Position numbers and translations under genes: made by a program
The notes under the pieces: model-generated
What the model saw: the letters and a program-made list of their open reading frames with translations, nothing else
Database searches by the model: none
Told to the model about the DNA's origin: nothing
In this document: positions 25,785 through 35,220 of the stretch, in pieces
Layout: every line of letters starts with the position of its first letter
How positions within the stretch are numbered: the stretch's first letter is position 1
Assembly: GCF_946478785.1 (NCBI RefSeq)
Contig: NZ_CAMLDD010000008.1
Location: 62,001-126,000 of the forward strand
Direction: 5' to 3'
Source: an uncultured Flavobacterium sp.
Lineage (GTDB): Bacteria; Bacteroidota; Bacteroidia; Flavobacteriales; Flavobacteriaceae
Length of the DNA stretch: 64,000 bases

Positions 25785-26972
25785 CTATGAAATTACTCCC
25801 GAACCAACTAATTCATTTTCTAAATACCAGGCTACAAATTGCCCTTCAGTAATTGCAGATTGCGGTTCATCAAAACGAACGTACATTCCTTCTTCAAATT
25901 GGTGTAAAGCTGCTTTTTGCAAAGGCTGACGATAACGAATCCTTGCCATTACTTCCATAGTTTCGCCGACTTTCAAAGCCATATCATTACGAATCCAGTG
26001 TACTTCGGATTTTTCTATAAACAATGCTTTTTTGAATAATCCGGGATGATTATTCGTTAGGCCTGTATAAATCGTATTGGTTTCAACGTTTGTGGCAATG
26101 ATAAATAAAGGATCTGTTGTTCCGCCTACGTTCAAACCTTTTCGCTGTCCTATTGTGAAATAATGTGCGCCTTGATGTTTCCCAACCACTTTTCCCATTG
26201 TTGGAATATAATTGGGCTTTTGAGATTCTAATTTCAATTGATCCTCTAATGATAAACCAATGGGATTTTCAATATTGTAAATCGGATCATTTTTATCAAT
26301 CTGAACAATCTTTCCTTCTTTGGGCTGTAATTTTTGCTGTAAAAATTCCGGTAAACGTACTTTTCCAATAAAACATAATCCCTGAGAATCTTTCTTTTCG
26401 GCTGTTACCAAATCCATCTCGGCAGCTATTTCGCGAACTTCCGGTTTGGTCAAAGCTCCAATTGGGAATAATGATTTTGCCAATTGCTCCTGAGATAACT
26501 GGCATAAAAAATACGATTGATCTTTGTTATTGTCTGCTCCTGCTATCAATTGATAAACAGGTTTTCCATCCACTTCAATTTCACTCTTTTGACAATAATG
26601 ACCTGTTGCCACATAATCAGCACCAAGACTTAAGGCAATTTTCATGAAAACGTCAAATTTGATTTCGCGATTACAAAGCACATCAGGATTTGGAGTTCTT
26701 CCTTTTTCGTATTCGTTGAACATGTAATCAACGATTTTTTCTTTGTATTCTTCACTTAAATCGACAGTTTGAAACGGTATTCCGAGTTTTTCAGCTACTA
26801 ACAGAGCGTCATTGCTGTCTTCTAACCACGGACATTCATTGGAGATAGTTACCGAGTCATCGTGCCAGTTTTTCATAAAAAGGCCAATAACTTTGTATCC
26901 CTGCTGCTGCAATAAATAAGCTGCAACACTCGAATCTACTCCACCGGAAAGTCCAACAACTACACGTTTCAT
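25785..26972 (-). CDS. mnmA: tRNA 2-thiouridine(34) synthase
   Basis: 395 residues. It activates U34 of tRNA Lys, Glu and Gln with ATP and adds sulfur. Seen are the PP-loop G-L-S-G-G-V-D-S-S near residue 8, the N-P-D-V-L-C-N segment with a catalytic Cys near residue 101, and G-L-C-F-I-G with the second Cys near residue 199, then the C-terminal beta-barrel. Single copy at this site. It lies 47 nt upstream of the subtilase gene, separated only by a short AT-rich spacer. Confidence 0.97.
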   Translation of the reverse strand: MKRVVVGLSGGVDSSVAAYLLQQQGYKVIGLFMKNWHDDSVTISNECPWLEDSNDALLVAEKLGIPFQTVDLSEEYKEKIVDYMFNEYEKGRTPNPDVLCNREIKFDVFMKIALSLGADYVATGHYCQKSEIEVDGKPVYQLIAGADNNKDQSYFLCQLSQEQLAKSLFPIGALTKPEVREIAAEMDLVTAEKKDSQGLCFIGKVRLPEFLQQKLQPKEGKIVQIDKNDPIYNIENPIGLSLEDQLKLESQKPNYIPTMGKVVGKHQGAHYFTIGQRKGLNVGGTTDPLFIIATNVETNTIYTGLTNNHPGLFKKALFIEKSEVHWIRNDMALKVGETMEVMARIRYRQPLQKAALHQFEEGMYVRFDEPQSAITEGQFVAWYLENELVGSGVIS

Positions 26973-27109
26973 TCTAAATCGTTTATATTTTTACAAGGGT
27001 GCAAAGATAAATCAAATTATAGATAATCACGGTAGTTTTGATTAGTTTATGTAATGTGAGTGATAGATAAAACTTATTTGTTTCTATTATGCATCAATAA
27101 TAAATCAAG

Positions 27110-27814
27110 TTATTCCATTTTAGGTTTTGAATCGGCCTGATAATTACTTTTTGGATCGCTCATATTAACCTCTTTCGTCAGTTTTCCTTTCAGATAAAAT
27201 TGCCACATACCCACTTTTTTACCGTTTAGGAATTTGCCTTTGGAAGCCACTACTCCATCAGAATCGTAAAAAACCGCATCACCATTATATTGGTTATTCG
27301 CATAAGTCGTCTGTTCTAAAATGATTCCATTTTGTCCAAATTTTTTATAAACACCTTCTTTCAGTCCGTTTTTATAAGTCATTTCTTCGGCAACTTTTTC
27401 ATTTGGATAATAAACAATTCTTTTTCCTTCTAACTTTCCGTTTTTATAGTTTTCAAGCGTCATTAGCACTTTTGAAGCCTTATGATAATATTTCCATTCC
27501 CCTTCATAATTTTTTCCAATCACTTTTCCCTCGCTTACCTTGTTATTCTTCTGATCATAAAAAATGGTGTAGGCACTTCCGTCTTTAGCACTAAAATCGC
27601 GAGTTGCAATAACATCTCCTTTTTTGGTGTCATCAAAAAACTTAAAAATTCCAACTTCTTTTCCGTGGCTGAATGTACCTTCGTAGCGAGGTCTTTTCGA
27701 AATTTCATAAGTCCCTTTCCAAACACCATCTTTTTTTCCGTTAGAGTCAACTTTATTAAAGTCCTGCGCAAAACCGATTGCGCTCATCAAAAACAAAATC
27801 CAAAAATTTTTCAT
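27110..27814 (-). CDS. YwqK-like (MORN-type repeat) secreted protein
   Basis: 234 residues from the ATG at 27814 (the longer frame adds 20 residues without signal features). The signal peptide ends near F-A-Q at residue 17. The mature protein has about seven MORN-like repeats of the kind N-G-K-K-x-G-x-(W/Y)-x-x-Y. These repeats are usually called toxin-antitoxin system YwqK family antitoxin, but with a signal peptide and no toxin nearby that label is misleading. An envelope or scaffold role is more likely; unknown. Confidence 0.82.
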   Translation of the reverse strand: MKNFWILFLMSAIGFAQDFNKVDSNGKKDGVWKGTYEISKRPRYEGTFSHGKEVGIFKFFDDTKKGDVIATRDFSAKDGSAYTIFYDQKNNKVSEGKVIGKNYEGEWKYYHKASKVLMTLENYKNGKLEGKRIVYYPNEKVAEEMTYKNGLKEGVYKKFGQNGIILEQTTYANNQYNGDAVFYDSDGVVASKGKFLNGKKVGMWQFYLKGKLTKEVNMSDPKSNYQADSKPKME

Positions 27815-28149
27815 ATTTTCTTTTTCTATATAACAGCAAATATTTTCTTTTAGTATTTGCAAATGTATAACCATTTCAACAGAAACATATTTATTTTAAA
27901 ATAAAAAACTTGATTAAAAACCAAGACAACAACACTTCTTGTTTTTTTATCTGAAGGAATTACATTTAAACAAAATCTTACATAAAGGCAGTGTGGTGGC
28001 TAAACCACATAAATCTTAAAGCTGTTTTTGGGAAATAAAAAATTAAAAAAAGCTTGATAAATTATAGAATAACTTTTCCAATTTAAACTATATTCGCAAA
28101 ATATAATATTTCAATAATAGTATAACCCAAATATTAATTGCCTACATTC
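27815..28149. other. intergenic gap, no gene found
   Basis: A 335-bp gap between divergent genes. It is strongly AT-rich, with no plausible reading frame, no RNA motif and no strong hairpin. It must contain the promoters for both flanking genes, but none matches the consensus clearly. Confidence 0.6.
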
Positions 28150-28599
28150 ATGAAAATTTTAAAATTACTCTTTCTTATCCTTTTTATTGGTACCACACAA
28201 TTACATGCACAAGCTAAAGTTACCTCTATTACCTACAAATTCCACGAACATTTCATGACTACAGACATAGGTCAGCCTATTGCCGGTATCTATTTAATTG
28301 AAGGAAAAACAAAGCCTATTATCCAGATTAATGCTGATGGAACGGGTATTTTTCAATTAGAAAACCTATCAAAAAAAGAGATGATCTGGGGAATCAAATG
28401 TAGTGATGAAGGTATTCCTATCTACAAAGAAGGGTTCGATAGTTCTTCTTATACATTTTGGTACAAAATAAAAGGAAGTGGCGAATGGCTTTACACACAA
28501 TTTTTGATTCTTCCAAAAAAGAAAAAAATGTACCTTATGGGTGATCGCGTAAAGGATTATGGAGATAACGCTGAAGTAGTAAATACGGAGTCTGAATAA
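28150..28599 (+). CDS. small secreted protein of unknown function (paralogue of the 4969 gene)
   Basis: 149 residues from the ATG at 28150; the frame is open upstream only through a TTG four codons before. Signal peptide cut near L-H-A-Q (residue 21). Shares with the 4969 protein a D-G-T-G-x-F-Q-like core, W-G-I-K-C in the middle, S-S-Y-T-F-W-Y-K near residue 105, and L-M-G-D-R near the end, at similar spacing, so they are divergent duplicates about 23 kb apart. No catalytic motif; function unknown. It lies upstream of fadD-like 28748 with a 148-bp gap, so not clearly operonic. Confidence 0.8.
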   Translation: MKILKLLFLILFIGTTQLHAQAKVTSITYKFHEHFMTTDIGQPIAGIYLIEGKTKPIIQINADGTGIFQLENLSKKEMIWGIKCSDEGIPIYKEGFDSSSYTFWYKIKGSGEWLYTQFLILPKKKKMYLMGDRVKDYGDNAEVVNTESE

Positions 28600-28747
28600 C
28601 TATTTTCTATATGAGAATTCAGCAAAAATGAAAACGTTTTCGCTGATTTTATAAATACGTTCGAATATTTCGACTTTTTATTTCATAAAAATAAAAATCA
28701 TACCTTATTTTTATTTAATTTGCAGTAAACTTCATACATCATATAAA

Positions 28748-30526
28748 ATGGTTACAATCACACGCCTTTTTGATTTTCCCTACTATCAACAAGAAACTTA
28801 CAATCTTCCGGTTGCATTGGCTACCAAAAAAAATGGAGTTTGGGAAAAAACATCCACTAGTGACTATATTGCGAAAGCAAATGCTGTTTCGAGGGCATTA
28901 TTGCGAATGGGAGTTAAGAAAGATGATAAAATTGCATTAATTACTTCTACAAACCGTACTGAGTGGAATATCATGGATATTGGTATTTTGCAAACAGGAG
29001 CGCAAAATGTTCCTATTTATCCAACAATTGCCGAAGAAGATTACGAATATATATTAAACCACAGCGGCAGTATTTACTGTTTTGTTTCGGATACCGAAGT
29101 ACTCCAAAAAGTAAATGCTATTAAGGCGAATGTTCCGACATTAAAAGAAGTTTATACATTTGATGAAATTGCCGGAGCTAAACATTGGTCGGAATTACTG
29201 GCTTTGGGCGAGGACGAAAGCAATCAGGCTGAAGTTCAGACTATAAAAGACAGCATCAAAGAAGATGATTTAGCGACAATAATCTACACATCCGGAACAA
29301 CCGGAAGGCCAAAAGGTGTTATGCTATCCCACAAAAACATTGTATCGAATGTTTTGGACAGTGCGCCAAGAATTCCGTTTGATGCTGGAAAAAGCACCGC
29401 TTTGAGCTTCCTGCCTATCTGCCATATTTTTGAAAGAATGATTTTGTACATCTATCAATATTATGGTGTTTCGGTTTATTTTGGCGAGTCTATAGAAAAA
29501 ATCAGTGACAACTTAAAAGAAGTCCGTCCAACTGTAATTACGGCTGTTCCAAGGCTTTTAGAAAAAGTTTACGATAAAATTTATGCAAAAGGTGGTGAAT
29601 TAACCGGCATTAAGAAAAAACTGTTTTTCTGGGCTATTGATTTAGGGTTGAAATATGAGCCATATGGAGCAAATGGCTTCTGGTATGAATTTCAGCTGAA
29701 AATTGCCCGCAAACTGATTTTCAGCAAGTGGAAAGAAGGTTTGGGAGGAAGACTAGACTTAATGGTTTCCGGAAGTGCCGCTTTACAGCCACGTTTAACA
29801 AGAGTTTTTGCTGCTGCAGAAATTCCGGTTATGGAAGGTTATGGTTTGACTGAAACTTCGCCTGTTATTGCTGTTAATGACATAAGAAACAAAGGTTTTA
29901 AAATTGGAACTGTTGGAAAAATAATTCGTAATGTTGAAGTAAAAATTGCACAGGATGGCGAAATTCTTTGCAAAGGACCAAATGTAATGTTAGGTTACTT
30001 CAAGGATCCTGAAAAAACAGCCGAAGCTTTGCAGGACGGTTATTTTTACACAGGAGATATTGGCGAAATTGACAGCGAAGGTTTCCTTAAAATTACCGAT
30101 CGCAAAAAAGAAATGTTCAAGACTTCTGGTGGAAAATACATTGCCCCTCAACTTATTGAAAATGCCATGAAACAATCTCGTTTTATTGAGCAGATTATGG
30201 TAATTGGTGAAGGCGAAAAAATGCCGGCAGCTTTAATTCAGCCTAACTTTGAATTTATAAAAGAATGGGCAAAAATTCATAAAGTTACTTTAGGAAGCAC
30301 AAACGAAGAAGTCGTTAAAAACGAGCAGGTCGTAAAACGCATAGACAATGAAATTGAGGAAATCAACAAAAAATTCGGACACTGGGAACAGATCAAGCGA
30401 TTTGAATTAACCCCGGATGTCTGGTCGGTTGACGGCGGACAATTGACTCCTACCCTAAAATTAAAACGTAAAATCATTAAAGAAATATACAAAGATCTTT
30501 ACGCTAAAATATACGGTCAAAATTAA
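28748..30526 (+). CDS. long-chain fatty acid--CoA ligase (AMP-binding)
   Basis: 592 residues of the ANL superfamily, the FadD15-like long type. It activates fatty acids to acyl-CoA with ATP. Motifs: T-I-I-Y-T-S-G-T-T-G-R-P-K-G-V (P-loop, near residue 177), Y-G-L-T-E-T-S near residue 365 (A4/A5), T-G-D-I-G near residue 436, and D-R-K-K-E near residue 451 with the adenylation Lys toward the C-terminus. It supplies the substrates of the beta-oxidation genes 20 kb downstream. Ends with a strong terminator. Confidence 0.93.
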   Translation: MVTITRLFDFPYYQQETYNLPVALATKKNGVWEKTSTSDYIAKANAVSRALLRMGVKKDDKIALITSTNRTEWNIMDIGILQTGAQNVPIYPTIAEEDYEYILNHSGSIYCFVSDTEVLQKVNAIKANVPTLKEVYTFDEIAGAKHWSELLALGEDESNQAEVQTIKDSIKEDDLATIIYTSGTTGRPKGVMLSHKNIVSNVLDSAPRIPFDAGKSTALSFLPICHIFERMILYIYQYYGVSVYFGESIEKISDNLKEVRPTVITAVPRLLEKVYDKIYAKGGELTGIKKKLFFWAIDLGLKYEPYGANGFWYEFQLKIARKLIFSKWKEGLGGRLDLMVSGSAALQPRLTRVFAAAEIPVMEGYGLTETSPVIAVNDIRNKGFKIGTVGKIIRNVEVKIAQDGEILCKGPNVMLGYFKDPEKTAEALQDGYFYTGDIGEIDSEGFLKITDRKKEMFKTSGGKYIAPQLIENAMKQSRFIEQIMVIGEGEKMPAALIQPNFEFIKEWAKIHKVTLGSTNEEVVKNEQVVKRIDNEIEEINKKFGHWEQIKRFELTPDVWSVDGGQLTPTLKLKRKIIKEIYKDLYAKIYGQN

Positions 30527-30553
30527 ATAAATCAGAATAATATAAACCAACGA

Positions 30554-30590
30554 AAACGGCTGCCTTTTTAAGGACAGCCGTTTTTTTTTA
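30554..30590 (+). terminator. terminator of the acyl-CoA ligase gene
   Basis: AACGGCTG pairs with CAGCCGTT with a few unpaired bases inside, followed by at least eight T. Nearly the same hairpin recurs at 35155-35190. Confidence 0.88.
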
Positions 30591-30651
30591 CAAAAAACAA
30601 AATTAACCAAAATTTTCCATTAAAAAATAATGCCCATATTCGTATAAATTC

Positions 30652-30659
30652 TATTTTTG
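30652..30659 (+). promoter_or_regulatory. -7 element upstream of the WGR gene
   Basis: TATTTTTG fits TAnnTTTG and lies 45 nt before the ATG at 30705. No good -33 box is seen. Confidence 0.45.
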
Positions 30660-30704
30660 AAAGAATATAAATACATCTTAAAAAACCTATCCTCTTAAGA
30701 TAAC

Positions 30705-33700
30705 ATGAAAAAACACCTTAAATACATTGATGGAAACTCCGATAAGTTTTGGCAAATTGAAGTTACAGGATTAGAATATACCGTGACTTACGGAAAGAAC
30801 GGGACTTCGGGAGTGTCTCAATCAAAAAGTTTTTCTACCGATGAAGAATGTTTGAAGATGGCAGAAAAAATTCTGGCAGAAAAAGTTAAAAAAGGCTATT
30901 CAGAAAGTGGTTATGTTGCGGTAGCTTCCAAACCAAAAACGGCTAAAAGTTCCAATTCAGAAGAAGTTATCCAAGAATATGATAGTATCATAAAATCTAA
31001 AAAAGTGGATTTATTATTGCCTTTTCTAAAAGAAAAATCAAAAGGGAATATCGAGGCTTTAAAAAAACACATCAAAAAAAGTAAGCGGTACTGGATGACC
31101 TATACAGATCTTACAAAAGATCCCGGATATGTAAAAAAAGGCAAACATGATTACGGCTGGGGAACCCGTGGTGATAAAACACAAAGCGACATCATTACCC
31201 TTAGTGCCATCGCCTTATTTGATAAAACAGATATCAACTCCTGGGATGAAGCTTTAAATTTATTCAATGAAATAAATGAAAAAACTCAGGTTCTGGAAAT
31301 TTTATTGTGGGCAAAACCCAACTGGCTTGAAACTTTTATTTTGGATAAAATAAAAAGACAGGAATGGGTTAATTTCAATTATCATATCCTGCGGATGCTT
31401 GAAGAAAAGCATTTACTGCAATTCAATCCAGAATTATATGCCCTCAGTTTAGCAGAAAATAACGAATGGCGATCAAAAACAGCAACCAAGGATTTTATTA
31501 CCCAATCCTTAAATGATAAAATAACGTATCAAAGAGATATTCCGGAGTTGTTTAATTATGAAACCAATCTTCATAATAATTTCTTCAGGTATAAGGAAAC
31601 AGATAAATATAATGATAACAGTACGTGGGAAGCTATATACAAGTCATTAATAGAAGATAAAAAGATGGATCGTGCCTTTTTTATTGAAAACGCTATCCAG
31701 ATACAAACCAAGGAATGGAACAACAACCTGAAATCTTTTTTCAGAAAAAGAATCGAAGATTTTAGTTTTACTGCAGACGAATTTATCATTCATCAGGAAA
31801 ATATATTTTCTTTTTTACACAATCCTTATCCGCCGATTACCACGTATGGAATTGAACTGATCAAAAAAATATACGATCATCCTAAATTTAAAACCAAATC
31901 ATTTTTAGAATGGCTGGAACCTGTCATGATGAGAAGTGACTGCAAGGCTGCTATTAAAGCGGTTTTGCCTGTTTTGGAAAAACTGAGCAAATCCAATCCT
32001 AAATTGAATAACACTATTGCTGCTATTATTGCTGATGTGTATGTTATTTCGGATTTGGCTTTACAGGAACGCGTTACCAAAATTATCCTAAAAACAGCCA
32101 ATGCAAAAGACAAGGCGCTTAAGGAAAAACTGTCTTCTTACGTGACTTTGATGCAGGGAAATATAAAGTCCGGACTAACAGCGTTTTTAGATCAGGATGC
32201 TTTGAGTGTTGATGACAATGTTTTGGAAGAATACACCTTTCAACCTCAAAAAGAGTTATTGCTTACAGAAGAAGTGCAATTGCCAAAAGACTGGAATGCT
32301 GTTGTTTTTCAGTTTGGGAGTTTCATTAATTCAGAAGAAGTTCTGGATGCCGAAATCCTGATGAACATCTATATTTCACAAAGGGATTTGTTTCCTGCTG
32401 ATTATACGGCACAATTGCAGCCTTATCACAAACAGCTTACCAAACAGTATTTCGAAAGTATTCATAAAAACTTCATGAGTTACTTTTTGCTTCAGAAAAT
32501 ATCAGATATTAATGGTAAATTCAACAGCAAAGTTAATCATTATTCAAAAATAAATACGCTTCTTTCGATCCGTCCTTTATTGGAAAAAGTACAGCAAAAA
32601 ATAGATTCCAATTCTGTTTTGCCTCTTCTTTCTTTCCCTAGCCACAAACCATATTGGGTCGCTCCGGAGGTTTTATTGGAAAGGATTATCGCCTATCAAA
32701 CCACCAATGAAGAAATTGATTCACTTGATTTAGCTGTTGCCATTGCCCGAATGCCGAGAGAAAATGTCGAAGAAGCCATACCGTTATTGAAAAAAATTCA
32801 AGGCGAATACAAACAACTTTTATCATTTTGCCTTGGCGTTAATGAAAAAATCGAATTCGATTCGGTTTCGTTGTTTTCAAAATTGCTGGCAACCATGGGA
32901 AAAACAACCAAAGAAACCGGGATTTTATCGCTTTGGGCTGTGGCGGCAAGAACCTTTTATCCTGATGACACTTTCCCTGAATTTGAAAACACCTATTTAA
33001 AGGAAATTCCGTTTGTGGTGGCTCCGTTCGAACTTAATATTAAGTTTAAAGAAAAATGGAACGAATGGGTTAATTATCAAACCAAAATAAAAGAGCGAAC
33101 GCCATCCTGGTACGAACTCAAACTTGATTTGCCAGCTTATTCTAAAATTCCAAATTATTTATTATATAGCCTTGACATATATAAACGTTCCAATATCTGG
33201 GATTATTTAGTCGGTTCTGCCGGGAATACCTATTACTGGCATAGTCTGACACCACAAAACGCAGATGCTTTGGCTATTACCTTATTGCAAAATTGTGAAA
33301 CTGCTGATGGTTCCAAGCCAGAATTAAAAGGATTTCTCGATTTGGTCAGCCGACCGGAATTTAGATTTTCAGATACTACGTTGCTTTTATATGCCTGCTG
33401 CTTCTTTCAGGAAAAGAAAGATATCCGCTTACTGGCATCTGAAGTCTTAATTAATCTGATTGAAAAACAAGCTATTGAGGTTGCCCTCTTTGCCAAGAAA
33501 GCAGCACTTTTGGCTTCTGAAAAATATGGCGTGTTTTTAAGAATGGCAGAGGGCTTAATTGCCCTGAAAGATGTTTCGCCTTTGCATAATAATGCGTTAT
33601 TGCAGCTGTTGAACTCTTTCTTTGAAAATTTAGATCTGAAAGAAAAACTGCCAACAAATTTCAAGAAGATAATCGAAAATTATGTGGATGTATTAACCAA

Positions 33701-33797
33701 AACGAATCAGAAACCATCAGAAAAGGCAGCTGCTTTTTTTGAAAACTGGAAAGATAACGCCGCGCTTAAATCACTGATTAAGCAAATTTTAAAATAA
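30705..33797 (+). CDS. large WGR-domain protein
   Basis: 1,030 residues. Residues about 1-70 form a WGR domain (strand pattern ending in Y-T-V-T-Y-G-K-N-G-T-S-G), as in the MolR/YehI proteins and in PARP. A Lys-rich linker follows, then about 900 residues of alpha-helical, HEAT-like sequence without a recognised enzyme core. WGR domains bind nucleic-acid ends or protein partners. The next gene (SWIM finger) starts 6 nt after the stop, so the two form an operon. In enterobacteria the comparable WGR and SWIM genes sit with a MoxR ATPase and a VWA protein, neither of which is visible here. Confidence 0.85.
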   Translation: MKKHLKYIDGNSDKFWQIEVTGLEYTVTYGKNGTSGVSQSKSFSTDEECLKMAEKILAEKVKKGYSESGYVAVASKPKTAKSSNSEEVIQEYDSIIKSKKVDLLLPFLKEKSKGNIEALKKHIKKSKRYWMTYTDLTKDPGYVKKGKHDYGWGTRGDKTQSDIITLSAIALFDKTDINSWDEALNLFNEINEKTQVLEILLWAKPNWLETFILDKIKRQEWVNFNYHILRMLEEKHLLQFNPELYALSLAENNEWRSKTATKDFITQSLNDKITYQRDIPELFNYETNLHNNFFRYKETDKYNDNSTWEAIYKSLIEDKKMDRAFFIENAIQIQTKEWNNNLKSFFRKRIEDFSFTADEFIIHQENIFSFLHNPYPPITTYGIELIKKIYDHPKFKTKSFLEWLEPVMMRSDCKAAIKAVLPVLEKLSKSNPKLNNTIAAIIADVYVISDLALQERVTKIILKTANAKDKALKEKLSSYVTLMQGNIKSGLTAFLDQDALSVDDNVLEEYTFQPQKELLLTEEVQLPKDWNAVVFQFGSFINSEEVLDAEILMNIYISQRDLFPADYTAQLQPYHKQLTKQYFESIHKNFMSYFLLQKISDINGKFNSKVNHYSKINTLLSIRPLLEKVQQKIDSNSVLPLLSFPSHKPYWVAPEVLLERIIAYQTTNEEIDSLDLAVAIARMPRENVEEAIPLLKKIQGEYKQLLSFCLGVNEKIEFDSVSLFSKLLATMGKTTKETGILSLWAVAARTFYPDDTFPEFENTYLKEIPFVVAPFELNIKFKEKWNEWVNYQTKIKERTPSWYELKLDLPAYSKIPNYLLYSLDIYKRSNIWDYLVGSAGNTYYWHSLTPQNADALAITLLQNCETADGSKPELKGFLDLVSRPEFRFSDTTLLLYACCFFQEKKDIRLLASEVLINLIEKQAIEVALFAKKAALLASEKYGVFLRMAEGLIALKDVSPLHNNALLQLLNSFFENLDLKEKLPTNFKKIIENYVDVLTKTNQKPSEKAAAFFENWKDNAALKSLIKQILK

Positions 33798-33803
33798 TCA
33801 AAA

Positions 33804-35132
33804 ATGACAGATCTCGAATACAATTATAAAGGCATTTCGACTTACAGCAAAACCAAAGGCATCAACAATCTGGTTCTGGCGCACCAAACTGAAATTGAAG
33901 AAGTCAACAACATTCCGTGTTTTTTCTGGGGAAGTTTAACCGATCCTTATGTTACGGCAAAATGCTGGAGTACGATTGCCAAAGTGGTGCGTTCCAGTTT
34001 CGGACCAATTCCGCCCAGCCTTCGTGATCCTATTGTTTCTGCAGGATCAGAAAGACTGCGTTTTGAAGGGTTCTCGTCCTGCAATGGTGTTTATGTGCGA
34101 CTGGACATGAAACCCGAAGCTATTGATGGTGAATTTATTGCCAACGGAACCACCAATGTCGATTTTAATGATCCGATGCTGAATGCTCTGAATGCGATTC
34201 AGAAAAACGAAAAAGTAACACTTGCCGTTGGTCAGCAGGAAGTTCAGGTGATTACAAGCAAAGCAAAAGTGACCGAAAAGAAAGTGACCTTGCCGATGCG
34301 CTGGATTAAAGGTTTAACGAGTGTTCAGCTGTATCTGGCGGACATGGATCTCAAATTTGAACTGAATAAAATCCAGACGATTCAGCTGTTTCAAAGTCTG
34401 CCAAAAGGAGTGGTAAAAGGTGATTTCTTCATTACCAAAAGAGCCGGAAAGTTTATGTTTTCAAGTTTGGCTACAAGCGACAGTGTGAGAATTGGAGGCG
34501 TAAACAGATTGCGTTTGTTAGAAGGAATTCTGGCGATCGTAGATAAAATCTATATTTACGAATCATCAGACAAACAAACCTGTTCTGTAGTGGCTGAATT
34601 TGGAAAAATGCAATTGTTGATGGCTTTTTCTCCCGATTCGTACCGCGGATTTTCCGGCGAAGGGAATGTTCTGGAAACGATGACCGAAAATTTACCGATA
34701 GAATGGGTTTACGGTTTAAACAGTCTTTTAAAATCGAATGAAACTTTTGACCCAACGATGCTTTCTATCGAAAATGATATTGATTTTGGAACCATGGATA
34801 ACCTGACTTCTAATTTATCATCAATGGGATTATTGGGTTATGATGTAACCGAAAAATCCCATTTCTACAGACGTCTTCCTTTTAAAACCGAACGTATTTT
34901 ATCTTTAAACCCAAGACTGAAAAACGCCAAAAAACTACTTGCAAACGAGGATATCGAAATCATCGAACGAAGAGCCGATTATATCGAAGCCAAAGTAAAA
35001 GGTTCCGGCGTGGTACACAAAGTGATTATTGATCATGCTTCGCAAAGATGTACTTGTGACTGGTTTACCGCTTATCAGGGAAAACGCGGGATTTGTAAGC
35101 ATATTTTGGGAGTGAAGATGATGGTTTCGTGA
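33804..35132 (+). CDS. SWIM zinc-finger protein
   Basis: 442 residues. The C-terminal SWIM finger is C-T-C-D-W ... G-I-C-K-H near residues 415-435, the C-x-C-x(n)-C-x-H pattern. The rest is an uncharacterised alpha/beta region with W-G-S-L-T-D-P-Y and S-S-F-G-P-I near the N-terminus. SWIM fingers are thought to bind DNA or protein and occur beside WGR proteins in MolR-type operons, which matches this neighbourhood. Last gene of the operon, closed by a terminator. Confidence 0.87.
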   Translation: MTDLEYNYKGISTYSKTKGINNLVLAHQTEIEEVNNIPCFFWGSLTDPYVTAKCWSTIAKVVRSSFGPIPPSLRDPIVSAGSERLRFEGFSSCNGVYVRLDMKPEAIDGEFIANGTTNVDFNDPMLNALNAIQKNEKVTLAVGQQEVQVITSKAKVTEKKVTLPMRWIKGLTSVQLYLADMDLKFELNKIQTIQLFQSLPKGVVKGDFFITKRAGKFMFSSLATSDSVRIGGVNRLRLLEGILAIVDKIYIYESSDKQTCSVVAEFGKMQLLMAFSPDSYRGFSGEGNVLETMTENLPIEWVYGLNSLLKSNETFDPTMLSIENDIDFGTMDNLTSNLSSMGLLGYDVTEKSHFYRRLPFKTERILSLNPRLKNAKKLLANEDIEIIERRADYIEAKVKGSGVVHKVIIDHASQRCTCDWFTAYQGKRGICKHILGVKMMVS

Positions 35133-35154
35133 ATTATAATATAAAACCAATGAG

Positions 35155-35190
35155 AAACGGCTGTCTTTTTTGAGGACAGCCGTTTTTTTA
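35155..35190 (+). terminator. terminator of the WGR-SWIM operon
   Basis: AAACGGCTGTC and GACAGCCGTTT form a perfect 11-bp stem with a T run. The sequence before it (tataaaaccaatgag) resembles that before the 30554 terminator, so the operon lies between two near-copies of one hairpin. Confidence 0.9.
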
Positions 35191-35220
35191 TTTGTAAGAT
35201 TGAGTTCTATAACTAAGGTT

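Noticed and set aside
27110..27814. Antitoxin of a toxin-antitoxin pair
   Set aside because: The MORN-like repeats and signal peptide do not suit an antitoxin, and no toxin gene is adjacent.
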